From: Acephala macrosclerotiorum
Lineage: Eukaryota > Ascomycota > Leotiomycetes > Helotiales > Mollisiaceae
Direction of reading: 5' to 3'
Length of the DNA stretch: 64,000 nucleotides
NCBI GenBank assembly: GCA_014904845.1
Contig: MU119249.1
Coordinates: forward strand, 186,001 to 250,000
The position numbers and the translations under genes are program-made. Shown piece by piece: positions 61,401-64,000 of the stretch; within the stretch, counting starts at the first letter, position 1; every line of letters begins with the position of its first letter. The notes beneath the pieces were generated by a model. That model saw only the letters and a program-made list of their open reading frames with translations. It was not told the DNA's origin and ran no database searches.

Positions 61401-64000
61401 TAGTCTAATTTTATTTCATTATTAAAATATATAATATAAATTATATTTTCTTATTCGATTAATAAAATATTGAAAATTCCTTCGTCGTAATATATTATCA
61501 CGTGAAAAATTTTAATTCATTTTATTGTATAATCGTATCTCGAGTAATTAATATACATTGAAAATCGTATAAAATAAAATAAATTTTTTAATTATAATAA
61601 ATTCGTTTTTTAGTTTAATTATTTTTATTTCGAAAAATAATTATTACGAGAAATCGAAAATAGATTATAAAGTATAATTTGTAATCATATAATCAATCCC
61701 CTTTTTCAAGTTTAAACGAAATAATAATCACGTGCTTATTATTGGATTTACTATAGTAATAAAAAACCTACATATAAAATATTATTATAATACTAAATAA
61801 TCTTCTGTCTTTTGTCAATATTTTCGATTATATACTAAAATCAATTAAAAATATAAATACAAAAATATCAATTAATATTTATTGATTTTTCTATTTTTTT
61901 ATTAATAATTATAATTTTTACTAAATTTTATCGACTTTTTCAATTTGTTTGTAATACGCATTAAATTCTAAGTATTTTAATTAATAAAATAAATTATATT
62001 TCGCTCAAAGAAAAAAGTATTTGAACTTTGATATAATTATAAAAATAAATAAAAAAAATAAATACTAATATAAATCGAATATTTCAAATATTGTACTTAT
62101 AAAATCTCGCCAATTTGATAATTTTAATAGCCAGTTACCAGATCAAAAAAGCGATACATAAAATTACTTTTATATGATTTTCAAAGATTAAAATACTATT
62201 ATAATATGATCAAAAAAGCAAAAAATCGCAAATAAAAACAAAATTTGTAAATATAAAAAAATATAAAATATAAATAAACTAAAATTATTGTCTATATAAT
62301 AATTAGATTACTATATTATTTTTATTGAACTTTGATTTACTATCAAATGTATTTTTCTATAAATAGACTTATATAATTATTTCTTTAATTACTTTTAATC
62401 TATTTATTACATTAAAAACGAAATTTGAAATTATTTTCAAAAATTGTTTCAATCTCGCATTCTCGATTATATTGAATCCAAATATTTTATCTCTTTATAA
62501 TTAGTCAATATATAATAAAATTGTCGTCGTTAATCTTAAAAAAATACTTTCTTTATATCTTTATCGCGAATCCCAATAAAAAATCGTTATATTGTAAAAT
62601 TTTAATTCGAAAAACGTATATCTTTTCAAATATATATAAAATACTTTTATCAATATAATACGTTACTAATATTTTGAAATTGCATCGTTCGATATATACA
62701 ATACTTAATCAATTATAATATCGTTTTATAATAATTTCCGTTTTGAGACGTTTTATATATTAAAATATCTCGATTACATTTATTTTCTCATTTTCGAAAA
62801 GAATTAAAAACCAAGAAAATATAGTACTCGATTATATAATATTATTATCAATTATAATCATAATACAAATCTTAATAAAAAAAACGATTTTATAAATTTA
62901 AAAACATTTATTAATAATCGAAACTTTGAAAACTTTAAAATTTCTTATATTTATTAATTTAAAAAACTTTTAAAGAATTTTATATTAATATTCTATAATA
63001 ATAAACAATATTTGAATCGAATTACAAATTAATATATTTTGTATTATTTATTAAAATTTTTCGATATCAATAAAAATAATTAAAAAAATAATTATAATAT
63101 TTTTGTAAAAATAAATCGAATTTTTTGAGACAAAGATTAATTTATATAATTAATAAATAATAATATTAATAATAAGTTTCAAATATCGTACAATACTTTA
63201 ATAATGTATTAGTATTCTTCGATTTAAAACTTAAACAATATTTATAACAATAAAAAAAAGTACTATTTTGATTGAATAAACAATTTGAAATATTAATACT
63301 TTATTAAACCTAGATAATCACCTTCGAAATCGATAGATCACATGATCAAAAAACCAGTTAAAATCAGAGCAAAAATTGAATTCTCGTTCGAAAAATATTA
63401 TTTAGAGAAAAAAAAATTTATATATATAATAAAACGAGAAAATTAATACACACAAAAAACTATATACAAATCAAAATAGTATTTATACGAATTGCAATCT
63501 TTTAAAAATAGAATATAAATTGAAAATAATACAATATTTATTTTCTTATCGACGTACGTTTTTTCGTAACCGAGAATATTATCAAATAAAATCTAAAAAA
63601 ACGAAATATAATTCATATTTATAGTTTAATAGACTTTCGTAAGACTATAAATACTATTTCTATTGAAAAACAATTCAAATTAAACTTTTTTAGATTTTTT
63701 TATTTTATTAAAAATAATCACGTATAATTTCTATCGATTTTACGTTATTAATATTACGTTCGAAGTCTTTGTTTATTTCAATTGCGAATTCTAAATAAGA
63801 CAAAATCACTTGAATTCTTTTTTAAAGAATTAAAATATAAATCGTAAAAATGAGATTTTTAATTTAAAAATAGTACGAAAGTAAACATTCTATTTTTAAG
63901 AACAAATAATAAATTGAATTTATTTGACGATTATTTAACGACTTCTGTACTAAAAATTCAAAGTTACTTTTACTATATACTAATAAATCTTGAAATATCG

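Larger units (their letters stand above)
27251..64000. repeat. AT-rich RIP-type arm, right
   Basis: AT-rich, stop-dense DNA of the same kind as the left arm. Apart from the relics listed separately (terminal repeat at 27977, tandem array 29735-30170, pseudogenes at 32222, 42539, 44402, 47495 and 57395, LTR-like repeats at 46323 and 58181) I see no genes. Nothing is supportable in 28023-29734, 30171-32221, 34555-42538, 48061-57394 (interior of the putative retrotransposon) or 58441-64000. Short less-degraded patches remain at about 27700-27790 and 40860-41140. Confidence 0.75.

Noticed and set aside
1..64000. Mitochondrial, plastid or AT-rich protist origin
   Set aside because: No organelle genes, rRNAs or tRNAs are seen; HET genes, spliceosomal introns and transition-only repeat divergence point to a RIP-competent ascomycete nucleus.

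Overview
The window looks like chromosomal DNA of a filamentous ascomycete (Pezizomycotina). Four intact protein genes belong to fungal families (two HET-domain proteins, a Helo-like/STAND-N-type membrane protein and a SesB-like alpha/beta hydrolase), and three of them carry short spliceosomal introns of about 50-70 bp. There is also a Fot1/pogo-type DDE transposase, and two very AT-rich arms show the mark of repeat-induced point mutation (RIP). I cannot name the species from sequence alone.

Layout. Bases 1 to about 10,330 and about 27,250 to 64,000 are AT-rich, stop-dense DNA. Between them lies a GC-balanced island of about 17 kb that holds every intact gene. In order the island contains: a transposase fragment (A); a minus-strand Helo-like N-terminus/two-TM protein (11,078-12,461); a single-exon HET protein (13,742-15,868) between two direct copies of a ~300-bp repeat; a 6.3-kb element (17,031-23,364) with 46-bp terminal inverted repeats and flanking TA, containing a three-exon SesB-like hydrolase gene (18,139-20,200) followed by an intact transposase (20,454-22,250); another transposase fragment (C); a minus-strand HET protein of the HET-D/HET-E type (23,715-25,490); and a further transposase fragment (D).

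The AT-rich arms are not featureless. Several stretches read as one continuous frame broken almost only by stop codons, as expected for RIP-killed genes that lost no bases: a spliced unknown gene at 376-1,122, a ~777-codon coiled-coil protein at 32,222-34,554, an unknown at 42,539-43,146, a CHAT caspase-like domain at 44,402-45,580, a gag-like ORF at 47,495-48,060 and an unknown at 57,395-57,727. Two 258-260-bp direct repeats at 46,323 and 58,181 look like the LTRs of a 12-kb retrotransposon. By hand count they differ at about 36 positions, all transitions.

How it fits together. HET, SesB-like hydrolase, Helo-like and CHAT domains are all parts of fungal non-self recognition and regulated cell-death systems, so the island plus the CHAT relic looks like an allorecognition/immune-type gene neighbourhood shaped by Fot1/pogo transposons. 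The most unusual point is that the only left terminal repeat available to the intact transposase lies upstream of the hydrolase gene, so that gene may be transposon cargo. A second, RIP-degraded pair of the same terminal repeats (10,057 and 28,022) brackets the whole island. All of this comes from reading by eye; no alignment or database search was run.
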